A DNA stretch of 19,029 nt from NCBI GenBank assembly GCA_014379275.1, contig JACMMA010000062.1, positions 1-19,029 of the forward strand, in the 5' to 3' direction. The notes below the pieces were generated by a model. That model did no database searches and had not been told where the DNA came from. It saw only the letters and a program-made list of their open reading frames with translations. The translations under genes and the position numbers were made by a program. Below are positions 6,856-14,767 of the stretch, in pieces. Origin of the DNA: Armatimonadota bacterium (GTDB lineage: Bacteria; Armatimonadota; Armatimonadia; Armatimonadales; Armatimonadaceae). How positions within the stretch are numbered: the first letter of the stretch is position 1; every line of letters starts with the position of its first letter.

Positions 6856-7728
6856 ATGGCAATCACGGAGAATCCGAAGGCACCCGCTGTCGTTGACACG
6901 ACAGCGGGCGCCAAATCCGCGAAACCGAAAGGGGGCGCGGGCATCTTCGGAGTGTTCTCACCCAACGCGATGGTCAGCGGCAATGTGATGCGGCTACTGA
7001 TCGCGCTCCAGGTCGGCGTGTTTTTCGCGGTCTGGCTGACATCGCCGTACAAAGCCCTGCCGCGACCCGGCGAGGTCTGGACCGCGCTGGGCAACCTGTG
7101 GATGAATCAAGGATTGGCGCAGGAGTTGATCACGTCGTTCCTGTTCAACCTGCAAGCCCTCGCCTGGTCGGCGGCGATCTCGCTCAGTCTCGCGTATTTG
7201 ACCGTGTTACCGTTCTTCCGCCCCATCGTGAACGCCATCTCGCGGGGGCGCTTCTTGTCGCTGGTCGGATTCTCGCTCCTGTTTACGCTTCTTTTCAAGG
7301 ACGGCGGCACGGTCAAACTTGCCCTGCTCATCTTCGGGATGACGGTGTATTTTGTAACTTCGATGGCGTCTGTGATTGCCGCGATTCCGAAATCAGATTT
7401 CGACTACGCCCGTACCCTGCGCATGGGCGAATGGCGGGTTGTCGGCGAAGTAGTGATCCTCGGCACGGCGGACAAGGCGTTCGAAGTTCTTAGGCAAAAT
7501 GCCGCGATTGGCTGGACGTTGCTCACGATGGTCGAGGGTATCGTTCGGAGTACCGGCGGTGTCGGTGTGATGCTTCTCAACCAGAACAAGCAGTTCAACA
7601 TCCCCGAAGTGTTCGCGATTCAGCTAGTGATCCTTGGACTGGGACTCACGCAGGACGCAATCATCGGGTTCCTGCGCCGTACCATCTGCCCCTATGCGGA
7701 CCTGACCCTAGAACGGAAGGAAGCATAA
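6856..7728 (+). CDS. ABC transporter permease, nitrate/sulfonate/taurine (SsuC/TauC) type
   Basis: 290-residue inner-membrane permease, likely forming a homodimeric channel since only one permease gene is present. About six helices are visible, the first at residues ~46-63 (LLIALQVGVFFAVWLTS). The EAA-type cytoplasmic loop that contacts the ATPase lies at about 191-221 (GEWRVVGEVVILGTADKAFE, then LRQNAAIGWTLL), and PGEVWTALGNL (71-81) is typical of the SsuC/TauC class. The first ~40 residues are a polar Ala/Lys/Pro-rich cytoplasmic extension. The start at 6856 lies five bases after the preceding stop; its ribosome site is poor, so translational coupling is likely. Confidence 0.88.
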   Translation: MAITENPKAPAVVDTTAGAKSAKPKGGAGIFGVFSPNAMVSGNVMRLLIALQVGVFFAVWLTSPYKALPRPGEVWTALGNLWMNQGLAQELITSFLFNLQALAWSAAISLSLAYLTVLPFFRPIVNAISRGRFLSLVGFSLLFTLLFKDGGTVKLALLIFGMTVYFVTSMASVIAAIPKSDFDYARTLRMGEWRVVGEVVILGTADKAFEVLRQNAAIGWTLLTMVEGIVRSTGGVGVMLLNQNKQFNIPEVFAIQLVILGLGLTQDAIIGFLRRTICPYADLTLERKEA

Positions 7729-7732
7729 CCCG

Positions 7733-8557
7733 ATGCCCAACGGCTATGAAGTCAAGGAAACGATCCTTTCCGCGCGAAATATCTCGGTCTCCTACGGCGA
7801 CAAAGCGATTCTGAAAGACCTGAATTTGCAGGTCAAGAACATTACCCGCCCCGGCGTCGAACAGGGGCAGGTGATCGGTCTGCTCGGACCGTCCGGTGTC
7901 GGTAAGACCACGTTGTTCCGCTGTCTTGCCGGGCTGATGAAACCGGACACCGGCGAGATTCTGGTTACGGAGAAGATGGTGCCTGTTGAGCGGGGTATGG
8001 TCGGTGTTGTCGCGCAGCACTACCCCCTGTTCTCCCACCGAACGGTGGTGGGAAACCTCGCGGTTGCAGGGCGGCAAGCCGGGTTGTCCGGCGACGAGGC
8101 GACGCGCAAGGCGATTGATCTGTTGAAGCGGTTCGGTATTGAGGAGCAGAGTAGTCACTACCCGGTGCAACTGTCAGGCGGGCAGCGGCAACGGGTAGCC
8201 ATCGCGCAACAGTTCATGTGCTCGGATCACTTCCTGTTGATGGACGAACCGTTCTCGGGACTGGACCTGATCGCCATCCAGCGCGTGTCCGACTTCATTT
8301 GCGAGATCGCACAGACCGACGAACTAAAAACAATCATCATTGTGACACACGATATCGACGCGGCACTCGCGGTATGCGACACGGTCTGGCTTCTGGGGCG
8401 CGACCACGACGCGTCTGGCAAGCCGATCCCCGGGGCGCGGATTCAGCAGATTTGTGACCTCGCGGAGCGCGGGCTGGCGTGGCGCAAAGGGCATCAAAAC
8501 ACGCCAGAGTTTCTGGTGACGCTGGGCGAAGTACGAGAGGCATTTACAAAGCTATGA
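7733..8557 (+). CDS. ABC transporter ATPase, nitrate/sulfonate/taurine type
   Basis: 274-residue ATPase that pairs with the permease immediately upstream (four-base gap). Motifs: Walker A GPSGVGKT (residues 52-59), Q-loop VVAQHYPLF (Q95), signature LSGGQRQRVAIAQQ (147-160), Walker B FLLMDEPFSGLD (D171, E172), switch His206 in IIIVTHDIDAA. A short insertion (KNITRPGVEQGQ, ~35-46) sits just before Walker A. The tail after ~225 is a charged extension. The stop codon overlaps the next start as ATGA, which implies coupled translation. Confidence 0.93.
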   Translation: MPNGYEVKETILSARNISVSYGDKAILKDLNLQVKNITRPGVEQGQVIGLLGPSGVGKTTLFRCLAGLMKPDTGEILVTEKMVPVERGMVGVVAQHYPLFSHRTVVGNLAVAGRQAGLSGDEATRKAIDLLKRFGIEEQSSHYPVQLSGGQRQRVAIAQQFMCSDHFLLMDEPFSGLDLIAIQRVSDFICEIAQTDELKTIIIVTHDIDAALAVCDTVWLLGRDHDASGKPIPGARIQQICDLAERGLAWRKGHQNTPEFLVTLGEVREAFTKL

Positions 8558-9792
8558 AACCGATCGGACGGCTAATTCTTTTCCTTCTGGTGGCAGGGCT
8601 GGCGTTCGGCGGATGGCAACTGTACCAGAAGAACGGCGGTAAGACGCCCACTATAGTGTTGCCTGGCGGCGGCGGCGCCACCAAAGCCCCCATAGGAAGT
8701 AACACCCCTATTCCAGACACCCCCAAAGGCGAAGAAACGACGGGGGGGAACTTAGAGCCGAAGGGTTCCGGGGCGTCGCTGACGCTGATCACATCCGCGA
8801 CCAAAAAGGGGTGGCTTGAAGCCCAGGTCGAGCAGTTCAACGCGGAAAAAGGTGGCAACGTCCGCATCGAATACATCGAGACCCGCGACGCACTTCAGGC
8901 GATTCTGAACGGTAAACAAAAGCCGACGCTGTGGAGCCCGAGCGCACCACTCTGGGCGACGCGACTCAGCGAGAAGTGGGCTGAGGATCATGGCGGTACT
9001 GCCCTGGTCAACGACAGCGATCCGAACGCCTATCGCGTGTATCTGCGCACCCCGATTGTGTTCGTGACCACGAAGCAGAAAGCCGGATTCCTGCGCCCCC
9101 TGCTTTCGGGTCCACGCGCCTGGGAGAATTTAGCCGACCTGAGTGCGGGCAAGAAAAAACTGCCCGGCGCGACGCGGCCGTTCGTCTGGGCGCACGCCGA
9201 CCCGATCAAGGCGAACAGCGGATTTCTCACACTCGGTTTGCTCTTAGACGCCTACGTGCAAAGTACGAACGGCGCGGTGACGACGGAACAGGCGGCGAGT
9301 AGCGGCGGGTTCGCGGCATACCTGCGCAAAGTGGAAGCCACTATGCCACTCGACGCGCCAGTACGTGAAGGCTCGTCCGCGCTCATGAAGGCGTTTATCG
9401 CCGACCCGAACCGCTACGACGTGATCACCGCCTACGAATCCGCCGCACTGGAAGCGGCGGTGAAGGACCCGGACCTCGCCGTGCTTTACCCAAGCCCGAC
9501 GGTGGTTTCCGAACAGGCGGTCGTGCTGATCAGCGGGGACTGGGTGACGCCTGACCAGAAGGACCAAGCCGCCGAACTGCTGACATTTCTGGGTGGTGAG
9601 GATTCCCTGCGCGACGGGGTGAATACGCACTTCCGCCCGACGCGACAATCGGCGAGCGTTTCGCTGTCCCCGGAAATCGCGCGGCGACGGGCGCAGGGAT
9701 TTCAACAAACGTTCACATCGGTCGAAGTGCCATCCTATGAAGCGTTGAACACGTCAGCGGCACTCTGGAACAAGGTCATCGGGAAGCGATAA
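8554..9792 (+). CDS. Second membrane-anchored substrate-binding protein of the operon (SBP family 11-like)
   Basis: 412 residues from the ATG at 8554, which overlaps the ATPase stop as ATGA; in-frame starts further upstream lie inside the ATPase gene. One N-terminal helix (residues ~7-24, LILFLLVAGLAFGGWQLYQ), a Gly-rich then Pro/Thr-rich linker (~34-70), then a periplasmic binding domain (~75-410). The domain has molybdate/SBP_bac_11-like features: SLTLITSATKKGW near its start, IKANSGFLTLGLLLDAYV in the middle (the second-lobe motif of that class) and YDVITAYESAAL. Relatives are often fused to or neighboured by a von Willebrand A domain; none is seen here. The anchor is almost a copy of the one at 4988. 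Role inferred: a second receptor or partner on the same transporter. Confidence 0.82.
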   Translation: MKPIGRLILFLLVAGLAFGGWQLYQKNGGKTPTIVLPGGGGATKAPIGSNTPIPDTPKGEETTGGNLEPKGSGASLTLITSATKKGWLEAQVEQFNAEKGGNVRIEYIETRDALQAILNGKQKPTLWSPSAPLWATRLSEKWAEDHGGTALVNDSDPNAYRVYLRTPIVFVTTKQKAGFLRPLLSGPRAWENLADLSAGKKKLPGATRPFVWAHADPIKANSGFLTLGLLLDAYVQSTNGAVTTEQAASSGGFAAYLRKVEATMPLDAPVREGSSALMKAFIADPNRYDVITAYESAALEAAVKDPDLAVLYPSPTVVSEQAVVLISGDWVTPDQKDQAAELLTFLGGEDSLRDGVNTHFRPTRQSASVSLSPEIARRRAQGFQQTFTSVEVPSYEALNTSAALWNKVIGKR

Positions 9793-9796
9793 GTTC

Positions 9797-9813
9797 GGGG
9801 ATTGAAAATCCCC
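9797..9813. terminator. Small hairpin between convergent operons (possible terminator or dispersed repeat)
   Basis: Seven-base perfect stem ggggatt / aatcccc with a GAA loop, lying in the 29-base gap between two convergent stop codons. No T-run follows on either strand, so it is not a textbook terminator. The wider word, with gctac following, looks like a short phrase that can be repeated in some genomes; this needs a genome search. Confidence 0.4.
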
Positions 9814-9821
9814 GCTACAGT

Positions 9822-10973
9822 TCACTGTTCGGAAACCACGACCACCCGACTCCGAGACTCCTTCGTCACTCGTAGCCGGTAGCGTTTCAGTGCAGGCGCG
9901 GTCTCCAGAGCACGGGAAAGCAGCGGCGTCGCGGCGGCGAGGATATCGGCCTCGTATACCGCACGCCCGTTGGCGTAGTTCCGGCGCGTCATTTTCTGTA
10001 CCCCCGGAACGGCGATATTCATCGCCTCGGCAAGCGCGGCGGCATCCGAAGCCCCGGTAATTCCTGACACAACGATTTCCACCGGTTCGGAGACCTGCGC
10101 AGGTAATGTCAACACCGCGTTGGTCAGAAGTGGCAAAATACTTGTCAGCGCACCCGTCGCTGATTCGGTTTGCGCAGACGCCAGCGCGATATGTGCCGCT
10201 GTGTCGTTCGCCGCGAATGTCGCAATGGTTTCGCCAGTTTCCGCGCGGGTGGCGGTCAGTTTCACGTCTGCGCGGACCGAGTGCATTGTCATCTCCCCGG
10301 CGGCGGTTTTCAGCGGCGTCTTCGCAGTGGTCGTGAAGCGCGGCGACACGCGCACGATCACGTCGGCATCCGCCTTGTTTTCGACCACGGGGAATCCGGC
10401 GTCGGTGAAGGAACCTGCCACTTCCGCGGCGGACACGGAGTCCGGAGTTTGCACAAACACGCGGAACGCTCGCGTCAGGCGCAGGGCTTTCAATCGCTCG
10501 GCAAGGGGGCGCGTGGAAACTTCGGCGCGGATCACGACGCGGACGATATTCCCTTCCCGCTCCGTGCGAACGATCTCTTTCAGCACGACAAACCCGTCGG
10601 CACGGGTCAGGATCTCGTCTTTGAGCAGTTGGTAGTTTTTTGTCAGCGAGTTTGCCGCGACATACACTCCGACTACCTTCTCCACGGCGTTTCGCATCGC
10701 GACGGCGACAGCGGCTTGTTTCGCGGCGAGTGCGCCCCCGGTTTCAGCAGGTCCGACGGCGGCCCGACCTTCGGCGAGGACGATCTGGGACTCCGTACGC
10801 ACAGCAATATTGCGGTCACCGGGGGCGTGAGCAATCAGGGTGCGAGCAACTGAAGTTAGTCGCTCGGTGGTTTCTGCAGAATTGGCTTCAACCGATTTGC
10901 ACGCGCCTGACGTGCTTCGCACGGGTAAAGCGGCAAGACAAACGCAAATGGCGAGGGCGAGCGACTTTGTCAT
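9822..10973 (-). CDS. Secreted protein with FlgT N-terminal-like (LPP20-fold) domain
   Basis: 383 residues with a signal peptide (residues 1-~23, ending near TSG). Residues ~62-160 match the pattern of the FlgT N-terminal domain: LAEGRAAV, then a helix with AMRNAVEKVVGVYVAANS, then LTRADGFVVLKEIV and a closing strand IVRVVIRAEVS. The remainder (170-383) has two further alpha/beta units (RVFVQTPDSVSAAEVAGSFT; ADADVIVRVSPRF; VEIVVSGITGASDAAALAEA) that I cannot assign firmly; they recall the small beta-alpha modules in FlgT and CsgG-like proteins. In Vibrio FlgT builds the H-ring of the flagellar motor, but no flagellar gene is nearby, so a general periplasmic or outer-membrane assembly role is more likely. 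Last gene of a four-gene minus-strand operon; its start overlaps the preceding stop (ATGA). Confidence 0.75.
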   Translation of the reverse strand: MTKSLALAICVCLAALPVRSTSGACKSVEANSAETTERLTSVARTLIAHAPGDRNIAVRTESQIVLAEGRAAVGPAETGGALAAKQAAVAVAMRNAVEKVVGVYVAANSLTKNYQLLKDEILTRADGFVVLKEIVRTEREGNIVRVVIRAEVSTRPLAERLKALRLTRAFRVFVQTPDSVSAAEVAGSFTDAGFPVVENKADADVIVRVSPRFTTTAKTPLKTAAGEMTMHSVRADVKLTATRAETGETIATFAANDTAAHIALASAQTESATGALTSILPLLTNAVLTLPAQVSEPVEIVVSGITGASDAAALAEAMNIAVPGVQKMTRRNYANGRAVYEADILAAATPLLSRALETAPALKRYRLRVTKESRSRVVVVSEQ

Positions 10974-11545
10974 GGGCGGATGCCGCTTCCCGCGAGTAAT
11001 CCTTGAGAATGAGTCTGTGGAACTGGTTGGGAAATGACCGGAGTTGAAGCAATAGATGGCGCGAATATATTCGTGGATTCGGAAACATTACCTATCTTGT
11101 ATCGATTCATTATCGCGAACGCCTCCGTCATCCACCTCATAAGAAACCAGCCTGATATGTTTATCCTGGTAAACAGAATCATTGATAACAGCAGATGCTC
11201 ATGCCGGACGCCAATCAAAAGGTAAGCAGTCAAAAGTCCAAGGATGAACATTCCTCCCATCCCCAACGTGCTCCAGCGCAAATTTCCCAACTGCGCCTGA
11301 CTCTCCGTCGATCCATCCAGAAGCAAAGGTCGTAAATCTGGCTTCTTTTCGTCCCAAGATGCGATTGAAACCCATTCAAGAAAAAAATATATGAGCGAGC
11401 CGCCCATCAGGGAGGGAAACTTGCCTTTCAGCAACGATTCAACGGTCAAGTAGCAGACGAACGACATTATTACCCAGAACCGTGCCAGATGGAATGACTT
11501 CGTGTGCCATGGTTGCGGTAGTTTTTTGCTCGTCATGCTTGCCAT
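10970..11545 (-). CDS. Four-helix membrane protein of unknown function
   Basis: 191 residues with four probable membrane helices: ~20-40 (LARFWVIMSFVCYLTVESLL), ~47-63 (MGGSLIYFFLEWVSIAS), ~93-112 (GMGGMFILGLLTAYLLIG) and ~117-137 (LLLSMILFTRINISGWFLMR). A polar tail of ~45 residues rich in Ser, Pro and Gln follows. No family is recognised. It begins 10 bases after the CsgG-like gene stop and its own stop overlaps the start of the FlgT-like gene, so it belongs to the operon. Base composition is visibly more AT-rich than in its neighbours. The ribosome site is weak; a second ATG nine bases downstream is an alternative start. Confidence 0.72.
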   Translation of the reverse strand: MASMTSKKLPQPWHTKSFHLARFWVIMSFVCYLTVESLLKGKFPSLMGGSLIYFFLEWVSIASWDEKKPDLRPLLLDGSTESQAQLGNLRWSTLGMGGMFILGLLTAYLLIGVRHEHLLLSMILFTRINISGWFLMRWMTEAFAIMNRYKIGNVSESTNIFAPSIASTPVISQPVPQTHSQGLLAGSGIRP

Positions 11546-11555
11546 TACTTTTATC

Positions 11556-13598
11556 TTACGGCTTAGCGACCGGCTTCACTACATCGCCGATCTGGACGCG
11601 GATACGATGTGCCGGATTGGTGCTGGCGACGAATGTCGCGTCGCAGGTGCGCGGGCGGACACGACGGATGGAAACGCGCAGTTTCGTACCGGCAGCCGTG
11701 ACAATCTGCAAAACGTCGCCGACTTTGACGCTGTCTGACGCGCCCAGACCAATCAGGACCGTCTCGCCATCCACGTCGATCACCTTTCCCGTTTTGGCTA
11801 CTTCCTTCTCTTCGCTCGCTTCGCTGGGGGCGAGGGTGTCCGAAGTCGCCGTCGCTATTGGCAATAGTGCGGTCGCTGGCAGTGCTTTCAAAGAGTCGCT
11901 CACCGCCGTTTCTGCGGTACGGGCGAGCAGTTCGCCGGGAATCTCGCCGTTCCCCCCGGGTAGATCGTTCGCGTCCGGTGCGGACGAAGACTCGCCCGTC
12001 GTATAGGCGGTGCGGTTTTGCTGCGTCTTCTCCTCCTTATCGCTCGACGCGATAGGCGCTTCCCACAGCACGAGTCCGTCGGCGAGGTCAACGAGGCGCA
12101 GGGAACCGGCGACACGGACCGTGCTTCGCGCCGTGATGGTCTGGCGCCACTCGATCTGACGGGAATCGGCACGGGCATGATAGTCGGAGACGGAACGCTC
12201 CCACAGCGGAAGCGTACTGCGGCGGTACTCGCGCAAAGCGGAAGAATATTCGGCATCGGTCTTGGTGCCAACGACGCCTTTGAGCAAGCCTTCGGCGAGC
12301 ACACGCACGATCTCGCCGTCTCTGCCGCCGACATTTAAATCGGTGCGGAGGCGGGACGGTTCGGACGGGCGGCGCGGCGGTCCCGATAACGGCGGAGTGG
12401 TTCGTTTCGCCGACGACGTATACTCCGTGCCGCCTTCGGAGCGGGACAAATCCACGATGAGCAGTGCGTCTGCCGCCGCCAACTGCTGAACCTTTGCACG
12501 GTTCGCGCCGCGGGTCAGTCCTGCCTGATCGAGCGCGATCTCGGCTAAAACAGTGGTCAGCGCGGTCCGTTCCAGCACCTCGAACGCGTTCAGCCCGCGC
12601 AGTTCGCTCGCTGCCAATCCGGCGATGCGGTTCGCCGTTGCGTCATCGATGCGCTCGCCGCCCACGGTTGCCACCGCGACGCGGCGCACCGGGCGCAGGT
12701 CGCGGGCGGTCGCCAGCACGGTCGGTTTCTCGAACGCGGCTAACGCGAGCAGGTTGTCGCCACTCTTGTTCAAAACGGCGCGGAGCATTCCGGCGGTCGG
12801 GGCGGAAATATACGCGCGGACGTAGCCACCTGGCTTGGTTTCGCGCCATGCGATCACATCGCCGCCCGGCGTCAGCAGTTTGTCCGCCACCGGCGCGAAC
12901 GCCGTCGGGATGGCATTCGAGACCGCCGAAGAGCGGTCCAGCAAAACGACCTCGTCCGTCGCGATAAGCCGTCCCTGTCGCGTTTCATACTCCCCCACCG
13001 GCAAACGGTGCGGCGGGCGGGTCCCGCGCGGCGTTTCGCCCAAAAACGGTTGCGCGGCCCCTTCCGCGCCGTCACCGATAGGCACGACGGCGAGCGAACG
13101 CACCGTTTCCGTGAGCGGCTTGCGCGGCGGTTCTTTCAAACTGCGGAATGATTTGATGGCACGCCGCAGGTTCGAAAGGTCCGGCGCGGACACGGTCATA
13201 TCATAGGCGATCCCCCAGTCGCGCCCGGTGCGAACCACTTCCGTCCAGTTTTCCGTTGTTTCGGCATGGCAGTTAAGCGGTACCTGTGCCCACGGGGCGA
13301 GCCTCTCCCGGTCAATCAGGTAAACACACGTGACATACCAGCGCGTCTCCTTCGGCAACGCGTTCCACTCGCTCAGTGTCAGCACGCGGCGTTCCTTGAC
13401 GGGGCAGTCCGCAAGTAACAGATCGGCCAGCGCGGGCGCGTCGGCGTCCACGTTGCTGATGACATAGACCCGTTGATTATTGAAGATCTTGAGAACGTCC
13501 CCTTCGCGCCCCCGCCCCCCATAGACAGGCGCGGAAACGAGAAAAAGCAGGGCCGCGTAAACGGCGCAGAGCAGGAGGGCGCGGATTCGGATAGGCAT
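11556..13598 (-). CDS. Secreted CsgG-like protein with C-terminal FlgT-C-like domain
   Basis: 680 residues from the ATG at 13598 (a GTG at 13607 would add three; an AGG eight bases upstream favours 13598). Signal peptide ~1-28 (LLLCAVYAALLFLVSAP). An N-terminal region (~30-300) of unknown type follows. A CsgG-like domain spans ~304-515: RVAVATVGGE, FEVLERTALTTVLAEIAL, LAAADALLIVDLS, and late SLRLVDLADGLVLWEA. A low-complexity Ser/Thr/Glu linker spans ~518-600. The last ~78 residues (TGKVIDVDGETVLIGLGASD to IGDVVKPV) have the barrel pattern of the FlgT C-terminal domain. There is no lipobox Cys, unlike CsgG itself. Probably periplasmic or outer-membrane associated, working with the two LPP20/FlgT-like proteins of the same operon. 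The function is inferred only from these domains. Confidence 0.8.
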   Translation of the reverse strand: MPIRIRALLLCAVYAALLFLVSAPVYGGRGREGDVLKIFNNQRVYVISNVDADAPALADLLLADCPVKERRVLTLSEWNALPKETRWYVTCVYLIDRERLAPWAQVPLNCHAETTENWTEVVRTGRDWGIAYDMTVSAPDLSNLRRAIKSFRSLKEPPRKPLTETVRSLAVVPIGDGAEGAAQPFLGETPRGTRPPHRLPVGEYETRQGRLIATDEVVLLDRSSAVSNAIPTAFAPVADKLLTPGGDVIAWRETKPGGYVRAYISAPTAGMLRAVLNKSGDNLLALAAFEKPTVLATARDLRPVRRVAVATVGGERIDDATANRIAGLAASELRGLNAFEVLERTALTTVLAEIALDQAGLTRGANRAKVQQLAAADALLIVDLSRSEGGTEYTSSAKRTTPPLSGPPRRPSEPSRLRTDLNVGGRDGEIVRVLAEGLLKGVVGTKTDAEYSSALREYRRSTLPLWERSVSDYHARADSRQIEWRQTITARSTVRVAGSLRLVDLADGLVLWEAPIASSDKEEKTQQNRTAYTTGESSSAPDANDLPGGNGEIPGELLARTAETAVSDSLKALPATALLPIATATSDTLAPSEASEEKEVAKTGKVIDVDGETVLIGLGASDSVKVGDVLQIVTAAGTKLRVSIRRVRPRTCDATFVASTNPAHRIRVQIGDVVKPVAKP

Positions 13599-13618
13599 TG
13601 TCGGCACCTGCTATCTTT

Positions 13619-14578
13619 CTATTTCAAAGGATCTACCAAAAACACGACCGAAGTTCGCTCTAAAAAGTGGTCGCGCGCGTTCGCCGAAAGGATACGTTCG
13701 GCGTCACTGCGGGCGATCGTCGGGTTGAAGCGGTGCTTGTCCCCCGCTCCCGTCGCACGAACGATCAGCGGGTGTGAACCGGCGCGTTTCGAGCGGATCG
13801 CTTCCGACATGGAGCGCGGATATCCCACAATGCCGACAGCTATCGCATAGTCCGCGGAAACCCGCACCGTACCGTACACTTCGTTCCCGGCGTCATCCAT
13901 CAATTTCGGGGCCATCGCGGCTTCGATATTCAATCCCCGACAGTCCACGATGACCGACGTAAACGGTCCCGAATCCGATTCGGGGGTCAAGCCGGGCTCA
14001 CGGGCAAGCGGCGGGAGCGGACGCGGGATGGTGGCAGGCGGCAACGCGACAGCCGGTTCACGCGGTCCTTCCCAATCGGACCGCGCCGGTATTTCCGGCA
14101 GAATCTCCGGGTACACCGCCTCGGCGACCGAGTTATCTCCGTAAAGTGGCATCTCTACCGTCACCGTGGCGATACCATCCTTAAACTCTTCGCGGAGAAC
14201 GCGGGCGTTTCGTAGCACCGCCTCCAGCCGCGTTTCGACCGTATCCGATTCGGTCTGAAAGTTTTTCACACGGGTCTCGCTGGTGACTTGCACACTGGAT
14301 ACCATCATCGCCAGGTTACGCAAAGCGTCCGCTTTAGCGGCCCCTAATGCCATCAGTCGGGCCTGCGCATCATTCGACGCGACACCCGGCGCAGGCAATG
14401 CCCCGGAACCGGTCGCCTTGATGACACCCGCATTGAAATTGACCCGCGCTTTGCCGTTCGCGCTCGTATCGACCAGCGGATCGGCATCACGGCGCACCGT
14501 GGTTGTGGTAGTCGTTACCGTCGTAGCCTGCGGGGCAAAGGCGAGAAAAAACGCGAGTGGTAGTAGCGAAACAATCAT
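13619..14578 (-). CDS. Secreted LPP20-domain protein, first gene of the CsgG/FlgT-like operon
   Basis: 319 residues from the ATG at 14578, which has a consensus AGGAGG (cctcct at 14590-14595 on the plus strand) 11 bases upstream and begins a clean signal peptide (MIVSLLPLAFFLAFAPQ). An upstream in-frame ATG at 14689 would bury that signal. After a Thr-rich stretch, residues ~45-147 form an LPP20-like domain (ALGAAKADALRNLAMMVSSV, then VLRNARVLREEFKDGIATVT). A Pro-rich linker (~160-200) leads to a C-terminal domain (~206-317) starting TSVIVDCRGLNIEAAMAPKL and containing NEVYG and ARSDAERIL; a similar second domain accompanies LPP20 in other diderms. No lipobox is seen, so it is probably soluble. 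The next gene starts 20 bases after its stop. Confidence 0.78.
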   Translation of the reverse strand: MIVSLLPLAFFLAFAPQATTVTTTTTTVRRDADPLVDTSANGKARVNFNAGVIKATGSGALPAPGVASNDAQARLMALGAAKADALRNLAMMVSSVQVTSETRVKNFQTESDTVETRLEAVLRNARVLREEFKDGIATVTVEMPLYGDNSVAEAVYPEILPEIPARSDWEGPREPAVALPPATIPRPLPPLAREPGLTPESDSGPFTSVIVDCRGLNIEAAMAPKLMDDAGNEVYGTVRVSADYAIAVGIVGYPRSMSEAIRSKRAGSHPLIVRATGAGDKHRFNPTIARSDAERILSANARDHFLERTSVVFLVDPLK

Positions 14579-14767
14579 CGGTGCGAAAGCCTCCTGTGGG
14601 TCTTGCTCGGTAAACGTTTTTCTGTCCCATAGTGTGACAGATTCCGGAAACTTTTTCGCACTCATCGGGTCGAAAAGAGTTTGCGCCATTCAATCAAACA
14701 TCGGCCGCAACCGGCGGAGAGTCCGATATGAACAATTGGATTCCTCCGTGCTACAATCACCTTCAAT
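14579..14767. promoter_or_regulatory. Divergent intergenic region between the minus-strand operon and the M28 peptidase
   Basis: 189 bases that must carry promoters for both directions. For the plus strand, tgaaca (14729-14734) and tacaat (14752-14757) are spaced by 17 bases, a plausible housekeeping promoter that would give a leader of only a few bases before the ATG at 14768; no ribosome site is seen there. For the minus strand the ribosome site at 14590-14595 is clear, but no convincing -35/-10 pair stands out. No operator palindrome was found. Confidence 0.4.

Noticed and set aside
10170..10853. Plus-strand open frame of 227 codons
   Set aside because: Opposite the FlgT-N-like gene, whose domain pattern and signal peptide are convincing; the plus-strand product is Gly/Arg/His-rich shadow.
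11482..12006. Plus-strand open frame of 174 codons
   Set aside because: Antiparallel to the FlgT-C-like end of the CsgG-like gene; no domain and no ribosome site.
9822..14578. A flagellar operon
   Set aside because: Although FlgT-like domains are present, no flagellin, motor, hook, ring or export gene is visible in the window.
14579..14689. Longer N-terminus for the LPP20 protein (ATG at 14689)
   Set aside because: It would place a clear signal peptide 37 residues inside; the ATG at 14578 has a consensus AGGAGG at suitable distance.
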